From JBBQWZ01 sp038210135 (GTDB taxonomy: Bacteria > Acidobacteriota > Terriglobia > Bryobacterales > Bryobacteraceae): DNA of 64,000 bases. A program made the translations under genes and the position numbers. Below, piece by piece: positions 51,906 to 60,231 of the stretch. The DNA is taken from contig JBBQWZ010000010.1 in assembly GCA_038210135.1 (NCBI GenBank), positions 62,001 to 126,000 on the forward strand. Reading direction: 5' to 3'. Positions within the stretch are counted from its first letter, which is position 1, and each line of letters starts with the position of its first letter. Below the pieces are notes generated by a model that saw only the letters and a program-made list of their open reading frames with translations, was not told the DNA's origin and did not search any database.

Positions 51906-52682
51906 GTGGCCTACGAAAACCTGATCCTCGAAGCGTCCGGACCCATCGCCCTCCTGACCCTGAACCGCCCCGACCGCCGGAACGCCCTCTCGCTCGAACT
52001 CATGCGCGAACTCCTGACCTGTCTCCGGACCATCGGCCGCGACACCAAAATCCGTTCCGTCATCCTGAAAGCCAATGGAAAAGCCTTCTCCGCCGGCCAC
52101 GACCTCAGCGAGATGACCGGCCGCTCCATCGCCGACTACCGCCTGATCTTCGACGTCTGCACCGAGCTGATGGCCGCCATCCAATCCATCCCGCAACCCG
52201 TCATCGCCCAGGTCCACGGAATCGCCACTGCCGCCGGATGCCAGTTGGTCGCCACCTGCGATCTGGCCGTCGCCGCGAACGACGCCACCTTCGCCACGCC
52301 CGGCGTCAAAATCGGACTCTTCTGCACCACGCCGATGGTCGCACTCACGCGCTCCATTGGACGCAAACGCGCCATGGAAATGCTGCTCACCGGACGCGCC
52401 ATCGACGCCGCCACCGCCGCCGATTGGGGACTCGTCAACCGGGTCGTGCCCGCCGCCGGTCTCGATGCCGAAACCCGCAAGCTTGCCGGCCAGGTTGCAG
52501 ACGCGTCCTCTTTCACCGTCGGACTCGGCAAGCAAGCCTTCTACACGCAAATCGACCTCGATCAGCCCAAGGCTTACGCCTACGCGAAAGAAGTCATGTC
52601 GATGAATGCCCTCGCCGCCGACGCGCAGGAGGGTATGACGGCGTTCCTTGAAAAAAGGCCCGCCTGCTGGACTGGGAAATAA
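51906..52682 (+). CDS. Enoyl-CoA hydratase/isomerase family protein, atypical active site
   Basis: The 258-residue crotonase-fold protein starts at GTG 51906. It has LNRPDRRNALSLELM, the oxyanion-hole segment GKAFSAGHDLSEM and GIATAAGCQLVATCDLAVAA. The two catalytic Glu of classical hydratases are both replaced: CEL is CQL, and the Glu after FGQP-type is Gly in FATPGVKIG. That matches the ECHDC3-like subgroup, whose reaction is unsettled. It probably acts on an acyl-CoA but not by simple hydration. It stands alone, convergent with the GGDEF gene (19 bases between stops). Confidence 0.85.
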   Translation: MAYENLILEASGPIALLTLNRPDRRNALSLELMRELLTCLRTIGRDTKIRSVILKANGKAFSAGHDLSEMTGRSIADYRLIFDVCTELMAAIQSIPQPVIAQVHGIATAAGCQLVATCDLAVAANDATFATPGVKIGLFCTTPMVALTRSIGRKRAMEMLLTGRAIDAATAADWGLVNRVVPAAGLDAETRKLAGQVADASSFTVGLGKQAFYTQIDLDQPKAYAYAKEVMSMNALAADAQEGMTAFLEKRPACWTGK

Positions 52683-52701
52683 ACTGGGACCGGCAAATAG
52701 C

Positions 52702-53646
52702 TCAGCCGGCCTTGGTCGCGAGTGTCGCCACGCGGTCGCGCCCTTTATCCTTCGCTGAATACAACGCCTGATCCGCTACCCGGATTAGCATCTCGGTAGT
52801 TACATCAGGCGTCGGATCGTGCCCGTTCCCTTCCGGGGGGACAAAGGCCGTCACGCCAAAGCTGCAGGTCAGCATTTCCGAAACATCGCCGAGCGACATC
52901 CCTTCCGTCCGCAGCACCACGCGAAGCCGTTCCGCCTGCGTCGCCGCTCCAGCCATATCGCAGCCCGGCAGGATGATCAGGAATTCCTCGCCGCCATAGC
53001 GCCCCACCGAATCGTACGGCCGCACCGAACTCTGCATCCGCCGCGCAGTCTCCCGCAGCATCGCGTCGCCGGCGAAATGCCCGTACGTATCGTTGACCTT
53101 CTTGAAGTGATCGATGTCGGCCAGCACCACGCCCAGCGGACGCCTTTCCCGCTGGCTGCGCGCCAGTTCCCGCTCGAAAATCTCCAGCACCGAGGAACGA
53201 TTCCAGATGCGCGTCAGGAAATCCTTGGTGGCCTGCTCGCGCAGACTTTCCCGCGTCGCCAGCAATTCTGTTTGCAGTTCGACAATGCGTGTCCCCGCGC
53301 GCAGGCGGACTTTCAACTCGTGCTGATCGAACGGTTTGGTGATGTAGTCGTCCGCGCCGGCTTCCATGCCCGCAATCAAATCTTCTTTTAGACTCTTCGA
53401 AGTCAGCAGCAGGATGTAGGTGTATTGCTCACGCCCCTGTTGTCGAATCTGCCTGCACACCTCGGGGCCAGTGACGCCGGGCATCACCCAATCGAGAATC
53501 GCAAGCGAGGGAGCGTCTGTCTCCTGGAGGATTCGTAAAGCCTCCGCGCCATCGCAAGCGACGACGACTTCATAACCCCACTTTCGAAGGGTGGCATCCA
53601 GCAAATGACGCGAAACGATACTATCGTCCGCGATCAGGATCCTCAC
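52702..53646 (-). CDS. Response regulator with diguanylate cyclase output
   Basis: The 314-residue protein has an N-terminal receiver domain: acidic D7/D8, phospho-acceptor D52 in ILDWVMPG, and K104 in TKPFD. A C-terminal GGDEF domain follows. The active-site motif is GGEEF (about 218-222), and the product-inhibition I-site RxxD lies just before it (RPYD, 209-212), so the enzyme should be active and feedback-inhibited. It makes cyclic di-GMP on phosphorylation. The architecture is that of a PleD-like protein with one receiver. No cognate kinase is adjacent. Confidence 0.95.
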   Translation of the reverse strand: MRILIADDSIVSRHLLDATLRKWGYEVVVACDGAEALRILQETDAPSLAILDWVMPGVTGPEVCRQIRQQGREQYTYILLLTSKSLKEDLIAGMEAGADDYITKPFDQHELKVRLRAGTRIVELQTELLATRESLREQATKDFLTRIWNRSSVLEIFERELARSQRERRPLGVVLADIDHFKKVNDTYGHFAGDAMLRETARRMQSSVRPYDSVGRYGGEEFLIILPGCDMAGAATQAERLRVVLRTEGMSLGDVSEMLTCSFGVTAFVPPEGNGHDPTPDVTTEMLIRVADQALYSAKDKGRDRVATLATKAG

Positions 53647-53810
53647 AGATTCTTTGACTTCCCCTTACCGTACCGATTATAGACTTCTGTTACTGTAACT
53701 GTTCTGGCGTTTGTCCCGGCATCGTTTTATTCTGCAAAAGATTGAGGCCGCCACCGCGCTTCCATTACGTATAAATATCGACAGACGGATGAATAGGATC
53801 GGAGTGTTTT

Positions 53811-55421
53811 ATGCGCATGAATGAATTTATATCTTGGGTTCCTTTGGTATTCTGCCTCGGCGCTGCAGCCCAGGCGCAAGTCGTATCGTTACAAAAATTC
53901 ACCACTCTGTATTCCCCTGACGCGCGCGCCATCCCTTCCGGATTACAGCAAACGCCCCGAAATAGCCCATTATTTGGCCTTAGCGTACTGGCTAAGGCTT
54001 CCGACGGCGCCATTTGGATCGGGTCGAAGCGCGGTCTCCTCCGTTTCGATCCGACAACCCCACCGATCGATCAGTATCAGTTCTTTTCGAGCCGCCGCTA
54101 CCTCCCCGACGACGAAGTGGTCGCGCTCTACCCCGACTTAAAACGCGGAATGTGGGTCAAAACCCGGACCGGCGTTTCGCATATCGAACTTCGCCCCATG
54201 ACCCTGCTCCAGAAAACCGCGAGCTACGAGGACCGCATCCGCCTCCGCCACGATCGCTATGGCATGGTCGCCGACTCCCACCTTAAAGTCGCCGGCGATC
54301 TCTCCACCAACGTCCTCGAATCCAGCGACAACGACGGCCTCTGGACCGCCATGTACGCCGCCGCCGAATGCTTCCGCTACGCCCAGACCAAATCCCCTGA
54401 ATCCGCACGCCTCGCGAAGAAGGCTATCGAAGCCGTCCTCTACCTCGAAACCATCACCGGCATTCCCGGCTTCCCCGCCCGGTCCTATGTGAAAAAGGGC
54501 GACCCGCGCCCCGAAGACGGAACCTGGCACCGGTCCCCCGACGGCTCCTATCAGTGGAAAGCCGACACCAGCTCGGATGAAATCGTCGGCCATTTTTTCC
54601 TCTTCTCCGTCGCCTGGGACACCCTCGACGACGCCGCCCTGAAGGCCCGCATCGCCGCCACTACGCGCCGCATCATGGACTACATTCTCGCGAACGGCTA
54701 CAACCTGATCGATGTCACCGGCAAACCCACCACCTGGGGCAAATGGACCCTCGAATACTTCCGCACCCCCGGTGGCAAGCCCGACAGCCCCCTGAATGCC
54801 GCTGAGTTACTAAGCTTTCTCAAATCCGCCCACCACATCACCGGCGACGCCAAGTACGACCGCGAGTACAAGAAAGTGGCCTTCGAATTGGGCTACGCCA
54901 AGATCGCCACCCAGCAACGCGAGCTAACCGAAGAGATCAACTATTCGGACGAAGAACTCGCTTATCTCACCTTCTATCCCCTGTTTGTCTACGAAAAAGA
55001 TCCGGGCCTGCGCGCGACGTACCTCAAGGCGGCCGAAGGTTGGTGGCACAACATCCAACGCGAACAGAATCCTCTCTGGATCTACATCCACGCTCTGGCC
55101 CTGCCGCCCAACCGGGGCAAGTTCGACGCCGATTTCTTCCCGCAAGCCCGCCACACCCTGGAACGCTTTCCGATGGACCTCGTCACCTGGACGATCAAGA
55201 ATTCCGACCGCCCCGACATCGCCTTCGATACCAAGCTCGACCGCTTCGACAAGAAACAGGTCGTCACCTTCCTGGCCCCCGACGAGCGCCCCGTCATGAA
55301 ATGGAACGGCAACCCCTTCGTCATCGACGGCGGCCACGAAGGCCACTCCGAAGACGACGGAGCCACCTTCCTCCTCCCCTACTGGATGGGCCGCCACCAC
55401 GGCTTCCTCAAAGAGAAGTAG
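53811..55421 (+). CDS. Secreted protein: propeller-like N-terminus and alpha/alpha-barrel domain
   Basis: The 536-residue protein has a signal peptide (ending near AAAQAQV). A short segment with two-component-regulator propeller features follows (VLAKASDGAIWIGSKRGLLRFD, about 60-130). A larger helical domain (about 150-500) contains repeated helix pairs such as DNDGLWTAMYAAAECFRYA and SSDEIVGHFFLFSVAWD. It resembles alpha/alpha-toroid glycosidases or lyases, but I see no certain catalytic motif. Only about one to two propeller blades are present, far fewer than usual. GGAGTG precedes ATG 53811. Function in polysaccharide processing is an inference. Confidence 0.78.
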   Translation: MRMNEFISWVPLVFCLGAAAQAQVVSLQKFTTLYSPDARAIPSGLQQTPRNSPLFGLSVLAKASDGAIWIGSKRGLLRFDPTTPPIDQYQFFSSRRYLPDDEVVALYPDLKRGMWVKTRTGVSHIELRPMTLLQKTASYEDRIRLRHDRYGMVADSHLKVAGDLSTNVLESSDNDGLWTAMYAAAECFRYAQTKSPESARLAKKAIEAVLYLETITGIPGFPARSYVKKGDPRPEDGTWHRSPDGSYQWKADTSSDEIVGHFFLFSVAWDTLDDAALKARIAATTRRIMDYILANGYNLIDVTGKPTTWGKWTLEYFRTPGGKPDSPLNAAELLSFLKSAHHITGDAKYDREYKKVAFELGYAKIATQQRELTEEINYSDEELAYLTFYPLFVYEKDPGLRATYLKAAEGWWHNIQREQNPLWIYIHALALPPNRGKFDADFFPQARHTLERFPMDLVTWTIKNSDRPDIAFDTKLDRFDKKQVVTFLAPDERPVMKWNGNPFVIDGGHEGHSEDDGATFLLPYWMGRHHGFLKEK

Positions 55422-55439
55422 CACCACCGGGTCCGCCGC

Positions 55440-55486
55440 GTCGAGGCGCGCACGAAGCGGCACGAAGTGCCGCGCAGTAAGCGCTT
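55440..55486. repeat. Family-C hairpin repeat
   Basis: The element runs from GTCGAGGCGCGCACGAAGCG to GCAGTAAGCGCTT and contains a perfect hairpin GCGGCAC-GAA-GTGCCGC. Related copies are at 38478 and 57370. It lies 18 bases after the stop of the secreted protein gene. Confidence 0.88.
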
Positions 55487-55654
55487 ATCACCGCCACACG
55501 AAACACCAACTCAATTTCGCAAACCCCAATCCGAGAAGCGGACACCCAAGCCCCAACCTGTAATTTCCGCCGGCCTATTGCACCAGTCGCGTATCATGAA
55601 AGTTCCGGGACACCTCTGCGTCCTGTGTGTAAGTCGAAGGAGCGTTCGTTGGTT

Positions 55655-56272
55655 ATGCAGAATTCCGTATTGGTGCCGATGGTCGTTGAACAGACGTCCC
55701 GCGGCGAGCGCGCGTTTGATATCTACTCGCGGCTGCTCAAAGAAAACATCATCTTCCTCGGCACGCCGATTGACGACAACGTCGCCAACCTGGTGATCGC
55801 GCAGATCCTCTTTCTCGCCGCCGAAGATCCTGAAAAGGACATCTCGATCTACATCAATTCCCCGGGCGGTTCCATCACCGCCGGACTCGCCATTCTCGAC
55901 ACCATGAATCTCGTCGAGCCGGATATCGTTACCTACTGCGTCGGACAGGCCGCCTCCATGGCCGCCGTGCTGCTCGCTTGCGGCACCAAAGGCAAGCGGT
56001 TTACCTTGCCCCACTCGCGCATCCTGATCCACCAGCCCTCCATGGGCAACCTCGGCGGCCAGGCCACCGACATCGATATCCATGCCCGCGAAATCCTCCG
56101 CATGCGCGAAGTTCTGAATCAGATCCTCGCCTCCGCCTGCGGCCAGGAAGTGGACAAAGTCTCCCGCGACGTCGATCGCGACTACATCATGGAACCCGAA
56201 GCCGCCGTCCGCTACGGCATGGTCGATCGCATCATCTCGAACCGCGAATTGACGCCGATCGCCAAGGGCTAA
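55655..56272 (+). CDS. clpP: ATP-dependent Clp protease proteolytic subunit
   Basis: The 205-residue serine protease has the catalytic triad: Ser101 in GQAASMAAV, His126 in LPHSRILIHQPS and the Asp in the DRDYIM segment (about 174-179). The handle region is GNLGGQATDIDIHAREILRM. It forms the tetradecameric barrel that works with ClpX or ClpA. ATG 55655 has AAGGAG 12 bases upstream; a TTG at 55649, 6 bases from AAGGAG, is an alternative start giving two more residues. No clpX or tig gene is adjacent, so it is separated from its usual operon. Confidence 0.96.
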   Translation: MQNSVLVPMVVEQTSRGERAFDIYSRLLKENIIFLGTPIDDNVANLVIAQILFLAAEDPEKDISIYINSPGGSITAGLAILDTMNLVEPDIVTYCVGQAASMAAVLLACGTKGKRFTLPHSRILIHQPSMGNLGGQATDIDIHAREILRMREVLNQILASACGQEVDKVSRDVDRDYIMEPEAAVRYGMVDRIISNRELTPIAKG

Positions 56273-56366
56273 TACTCCTGCGGCACAAAAGGCGCGCGTG
56301 CTTCGATCGATCTCTTTCGGGGCCGTTGCGAGCCGCGCGCTTTTTATTGGAGTAGCATGCAAGGGC

Positions 56367-56753
56367 ATGCAGTTATTCACCTGTTGCCCCGCGGCACGCA
56401 TTTTCGTGAGCGGAATCCTGCCGCTCGCCGCCTTCTTCCTGCTAACTCCCGCCAGCGCGCAGGCCCCCGCGAAAGTCTCCAACGGAACCTATGAGTGCTG
56501 GTCGAATGGACGTCCGCGCCTGTTGCTGAACTTCAAAATCAAAAGCGCGTCCCAATACACCGGCTCCGACGATGCCGCCGGAACCTACACTTACACTCCC
56601 GGCACAACACGCATCACCTTCAAAGGCGGCGCACTCGATGGCGTCAATCCTAAAGGCATGTACACGATGTATCACGAGCCGAAAGGGCATCCGACTGTCA
56701 GCTTCCGCAATTCCGAAGGCTACGAAGTCTCCTACTGCGAGAAGGTGCCCTAG
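56367..56753 (+). CDS. Small secreted protein of unknown function
   Basis: The 128-residue product has a signal peptide (ILPLAAFFLLTPASAQ, about 17-32). A compact beta-rich domain follows with YECWSNGRPRLLLNFKI, TYTYTPGTTRITFKGG and a final YEVSYCEKV. Two Cys (in YECW and SYCE) could form a disulfide linking both ends. I do not recognise the family. ATG 56367 was chosen with AAGGG just upstream. It lies 94 bases after clpP and 9 bases before a GNAT gene in the same direction. Confidence 0.75.
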   Translation: MQLFTCCPAARIFVSGILPLAAFFLLTPASAQAPAKVSNGTYECWSNGRPRLLLNFKIKSASQYTGSDDAAGTYTYTPGTTRITFKGGALDGVNPKGMYTMYHEPKGHPTVSFRNSEGYEVSYCEKVP

Positions 56754-56762
56754 ACGGAATCG

Positions 56763-57236
56763 ATGAACGTCGAATTCCGCAAGGCCCAACTCCCCGCCGA
56801 ACTCCGCGCCCTGGTGCGCGTGGATCACAAAATCTTCCTCAAAGCCGACTGGTTTCCGCCATCGTATTGGAAGCTTTCGGAACCCTACTGGCTCCTCCTC
56901 GACGGAGTCCGCGCCGGATGCTGCGCCTTCGACCTCCGCCACGACGACGCCGGACCCCTCCGTGCCGGCTCCCTCTACATCGCCAGCACCGGAGTCCTGC
57001 CCAAATTTCAAGGCCTCGGCCTCGGCCGACTCATGAAAGCCTGGCAGCTCTCCTATGCCCACAACCACGGTTTCACCCGCCTCCTCACCACCACGCGCGG
57101 TAAAAACGTGCGCATGATCGCGTTGAACAAGAAGTTCGGATTTCAGATCGTGAAGAAAATCCCCAACTACTACGCCGGTCCACCCGACTCCGCAATCGTC
57201 ATGGAATTGCGTCTCAAAAAGCGACCGCCCAAGTAG
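56763..57236 (+). CDS. GNAT family N-acetyltransferase
   Basis: The 157-residue protein has the GNAT core: the acetyl-CoA pyrophosphate loop in STGVLPKFQGLGLGRLMKAW (Q/RxxGxG/A motif, about 76-95), and a later ALNKKFGFQIVKK typical of motif B. It transfers an acetyl group to an unknown amine or protein. It begins 9 bases after the small secreted protein gene, so the two may be co-transcribed. Confidence 0.9.
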   Translation: MNVEFRKAQLPAELRALVRVDHKIFLKADWFPPSYWKLSEPYWLLLDGVRAGCCAFDLRHDDAGPLRAGSLYIASTGVLPKFQGLGLGRLMKAWQLSYAHNHGFTRLLTTTRGKNVRMIALNKKFGFQIVKKIPNYYAGPPDSAIVMELRLKKRPPK

Positions 57237-57704
57237 CTTGGGAGACGGCGGACGGGTCTTCGGGTCTTTCGAAAGGACGGTTTTTTGCCCTATCCATCCG
57301 AGCCGCACGAACCGGGGTGGATTTCACCCCAACGTTCTGGCTTCGTTTGGAAAAATCCGCGAGCATAGCGTCGAGGTGCGCACGAAGCGTGACGACGTCA
57401 CGCGCGCAGTAAGTGCTCTTCCGGAATGGCGGCAGGTAGGTTGGCTTCGTTTTGCAATTCAGGATCGCGGGTGGATTTCTGGACCAATTGGCTTCGCTGC
57501 GCCAGGTCCGGTTTGCTCGGAGGTACAGCCACGATTGGCTTCGTTTTTCGCCCCCGCTTGTGCGGTTCCGCTCCGAGTGTCCCAAGTACGGACACACCAG
57601 TCAGGCGCAGTCGTATAAAGCTGTTGATAGCAAAGATGTTACAAAGCATTAGGAATGGCCCTTGGCGTGCCAAACTAGCGGGAGTCTGAACTGGAGGGCG
57701 GCGA
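57237..57704. other. Non-coding gap with a family-C copy and short direct repeats
   Basis: This 468-base region has overlapping open frames on both strands, none with a recognisable protein or ribosome-binding site. It holds a family-C element (57370-57420), with hairpin GCGTGAC-GAC-GTCACGC. Four copies of (T)TGGCTTCG-T/C-T/G lie near 57341, 57443, 57489 and 57534. It looks like accumulated repeat debris. Confidence 0.6.
57370..57420. repeat. Family-C hairpin repeat, covarying copy
   Basis: GTCGAGGTGCGCACGAAGCG is followed by a hairpin GCGTGAC-GAC-GTCACGC. Relative to the copy at 55440, two stem pairs have changed on both sides (G:C to T:A and C:G to G:C), so pairing is kept. Confidence 0.85.
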
Positions 57705-58475
57705 ATGACTGGGACTTTACTAACTCTGATTCTGTCGGCGGCGGGAACGGCGTTGTGTGCCGCTGCCGCCCCACCGGCCGCGCGTACCACCACGACTCCC
57801 ATCTCGGAGGAATTCCGCTGGCGCGGCTGGATCAGCGCCGGTGCGCTCGTCGAAATCAACGGCGTCCATGGCAACGTCTACGCCGAACGGACCTCGGGCG
57901 AAGAAGTGGAAGTCGTCGCGGTGAAGCATGGCGATTCGGAAGAATGCGTGGACGACGTCAAGATCGAAGTCATCGAGCACGACAAAGGCTTGACCGTTTG
58001 CGCCGTCTATCCCTCGGACGATCCCGCCAAGCCGTTCGAATGCCGTCCGACAAACGGCGGCGGATTCCGCGTCGCATCGACCACCGGTGAAGGACGCACC
58101 AAACTGATGTTCGAAAACGGCGGCGGCGGCCAAGTCAACGCATCGGACGTTCGAGTAGACTTCGTGGTTCGGATTCCGTCGCGTCTGCGCTTTGTCGGAC
58201 GCACAGTCCACGGCGACATCGAGCTCCACAACCTTGATCGCGATGTCGAAGCACACAGCGTCCACGGCAATGTCGCCGTCGAGATGCCAGCCAAGGCCAG
58301 CGCCGACGTCAGTCTACGCACTCTGACCGGCCAGGTCCTTTCGGACTTCCCGCTCCACAGCCAGAAAGACCAATGCGGAACGCTGGTTCGCGGCAAGGTC
58401 GGAAGCGGCAAGCGCCAACTCGCCGTCCGCACGTCGCAAGGCAGCATTTCGGTCACCAAGGCCCAGACCATCTAA
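57705..58475 (+). CDS. Secreted DUF4097-like beta-helix protein
   Basis: The 256-residue protein has a signal peptide (LLTLILSAAGTALCAAAA). A parallel beta-helix-like body follows with repeats of the type VEINGVHGNVYAE, GRTVHGDIELHNL, DVEAHSVHGNVAVEMP and GQVLSDFPL, the DUF4097/LiaG pattern. Such proteins occur in many phyla, often near anti-sigma or envelope-stress genes, and have no established function. The family-A array starts 2 bases after its stop codon. Confidence 0.85.
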   Translation: MTGTLLTLILSAAGTALCAAAAPPAARTTTTPISEEFRWRGWISAGALVEINGVHGNVYAERTSGEEVEVVAVKHGDSEECVDDVKIEVIEHDKGLTVCAVYPSDDPAKPFECRPTNGGGFRVASTTGEGRTKLMFENGGGGQVNASDVRVDFVVRIPSRLRFVGRTVHGDIELHNLDRDVEAHSVHGNVAVEMPAKASADVSLRTLTGQVLSDFPLHSQKDQCGTLVRGKVGSGKRQLAVRTSQGSISVTKAQTI

Positions 58476-58476
58476 A

Positions 58477-58644
58477 GTGGCATAGGCCTCCGGCCTGTGT
58501 ACAAGTGACATAGGCCTCCCGCCTGTGTACAAGTGACATAGGCCTCCGGCCTGTGTAAAAGTGACATAGGCCTCCGGCCTGTGTACAAGTGACATAGGCC
58601 TCCGGCCTGTGTACAAGTGACTTAGGCCTCCGGCCTGTGCAAAT
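58477..58644. repeat. Family-A tandem array, six 28-nt units
   Basis: Six units of strict 28-base period carry GTGACATAGGCCTCCGGCCT plus GTGTACAA. The second unit has a broken stem (CTCCCGCC), and the fourth and fifth are identical. The array lies between the convergent DUF4097 gene and dtd and begins almost at the stop codon. Confidence 0.93.
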
Positions 58645-58664
58645 CATCTTCCGGCCTGGCGCCT

Positions 58665-59105
58665 CTAAGGCGTATCGCAAATCAACGTCACCGGGCCATC
58701 GTTCACCAAATGGACCTGCATATCCGCCTGAAAGATCCCAGTCTCCACCCGCAATCCAGTCACCCGAAGCTTCCCGACAAACGACTCATACAAGCTACGT
58801 GCCAACTCCGGCGGAGCCGCCCCATCGAACGAAGGACGACGCCCCTTCCGCGTATCGCCATAAAGCGTGAACTGCGAAACCACCAGCAGCCCTCCCCCCA
58901 TCTCGACCACGCTCCGGTTCATCTTGCCGGCCTCGTCTTCAAAGACGCGAAGCCCCACGATCTTGTCAGCCAGCCATTGCGCCCCGGCCTCGTCGTCGCC
59001 CTTGGCGACACCTAACAGGACCAGCAACCCCGATCCAATGGAGCCCGTAATGCGCCCGTCAACTTCCACCCGCGCCTCGCGGACGCGTTGCAGCACAGCT
59101 CGCAT
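58665..59105 (-). CDS. dtd: D-aminoacyl-tRNA deacylase
   Basis: The 146-residue enzyme is full length for DTD. It shows MRAVLQRVREARVEVDG, GLLVLLGVAKGD, the catalytic-region SQFTLYGDTRKGRRPSF and the cross-subunit Gly-cisPro motif in NDGPVTLICDT. It hydrolyses D-amino acids (and glycine on tRNA-Ala) wrongly attached to tRNA. It is transcribed alone; its stop lies 20 bases from the family-A array. Confidence 0.97.
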   Translation of the reverse strand: MRAVLQRVREARVEVDGRITGSIGSGLLVLLGVAKGDDEAGAQWLADKIVGLRVFEDEAGKMNRSVVEMGGGLLVVSQFTLYGDTRKGRRPSFDGAAPPELARSLYESFVGKLRVTGLRVETGIFQADMQVHLVNDGPVTLICDTP

Positions 59106-59249
59106 GGTCTCTGAATCCTAGAAGAAACGAACTGACCGGTCAAGGATGTTGACGGTCGAGCTTAGGAACAGTAGGTAAAGTCCAGCGAACGCGCTCAGGT
59201 GTTGGCTCTATGGGAGATTTAGACCAAAGCCCCGAATAATAAGGTAACC

Positions 59250-59537
59250 ATGATCTACAAGAAGACACGCCTTCGTACGGCTGTCCCCGGCGGCCACTTC
59301 CACCTGGAGGAAGAGGGTACGAAGACGCGCGTCTATGGATTCGGCCATGGCGACTCCATCCGGCTGACCGACGAATACGGAAACGTATGGCGTGGTTCGG
59401 CCGAGCGCGGTCCGGACAACCTGATCCTGTACCGGTTCCGCGATGAGCGTGGCCGGTCAATCACCGGGTTCTCGAACAGCATGGGGATCACGCTGCGCGA
59501 CGGTCACGGCACGACCTGGCGGGGCTTCATCGAGTAG
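59250..59537 (+). CDS. Small protein of unknown function, 95 residues
   Basis: I do not recognise a named family. The product is Gly-, Arg- and Thr-rich and looks like two or three copies of a beta-hairpin repeat: VYGFGHGDSIRLTDEYGNVWRG, then RSITGFSNSMGITLRDGHGTTWRG. Both end in W-R-G. There is no signal peptide or membrane segment. Its stop is one base from the convergent KDPG aldolase stop. A weak promoter-like pair (TTGACG and TAGGTA) lies about 100 bases upstream. Confidence 0.7.
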   Translation: MIYKKTRLRTAVPGGHFHLEEEGTKTRVYGFGHGDSIRLTDEYGNVWRGSAERGPDNLILYRFRDERGRSITGFSNSMGITLRDGHGTTWRGFIE

Positions 59538-59538
59538 C

Positions 59539-60186
59539 CTAACTGCGGGCCTTCTTCACCGCGTCCAGATACTGACGGGCGCGTTCCTCAAACACTTCGT
59601 ACTTCCCCGCTTTGATCGTCCCGGCGTCGATGAGTTCGCTACCCACCGCCACCGCGCAGGAGCCGGCTTTCAGGAAGTCGGCCACCGTCTCCAGATTGAC
59701 GCCGCCCGTCGGAATCATCTCGATCTGCGGAAAAGGCCCTTTCAGCGCCTTGATGTACTTCGCTCCGCCGACTGCGCTGCACGGAAATACCTTGACCGCG
59801 TCGGCTCCGGCTTCCCACGCCGCAAGCACTTCGGTGGGAGTCAAAGCACCAGCAAAAATTGGCTTCGAATAGCGGTGACACATCTCGATCGTTGCCACTC
59901 GCAAGTTGGGCGTGACGAAGAATTGTGCACCGGCCAGCATGCACGCGCGAGCGGTTTCCGGATCGAGGACGGTGCCCGCGCCGAGGATGATCTTATCTCC
60001 AAAAAGGTCGGCGAGTTTTTCCAGAGCTTTGATCGCGCCAGGAACCGTCATCGTGACTTCGGCGACGCGGATGCCACCGCGATACATGGCTTCGATGGCG
60101 AGAATGGCGGACTCGGCGGACGCGGTACGCACAACCGGAACGACGCCGATCTCGATCATCGCAGCCAGGGTCTTCTGCTTTTGCAT
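59539..60186 (-). CDS. eda: KDPG/KHG aldolase
   Basis: The 215-residue class I aldolase has the Schiff-base Lys in DAVKVFPCSAVGG (about K132) and the catalytic Glu in VAEVTMT (about E43), with the GAGTVLD and PTGGV phosphate-binding loops. It splits 2-keto-3-deoxy-6-phosphogluconate to pyruvate and glyceraldehyde-3-phosphate in the Entner-Doudoroff pathway. ATG 60186 (MQKQKTLAAM) was chosen; the open frame continues upstream to 60876 but this is a shadow of the FAH gene. It is divergent from that gene by 45 bases, so the two may share control. Confidence 0.93.
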   Translation of the reverse strand: MQKQKTLAAMIEIGVVPVVRTASAESAILAIEAMYRGGIRVAEVTMTVPGAIKALEKLADLFGDKIILGAGTVLDPETARACMLAGAQFFVTPNLRVATIEMCHRYSKPIFAGALTPTEVLAAWEAGADAVKVFPCSAVGGAKYIKALKGPFPQIEMIPTGGVNLETVADFLKAGSCAVAVGSELIDAGTIKAGKYEVFEERARQYLDAVKKARS

Positions 60187-60231
60187 TTGTGACGAGTTTA
60201 GCGCGAGACCTGAGTGGTAATCTGAGAATCC

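Noticed and set aside
57214..57874. Overlapping frames on both strands in the gap before the DUF4097 gene
   Set aside because: No ribosome-binding site, no recognised domain, and they translate repeat sequences.
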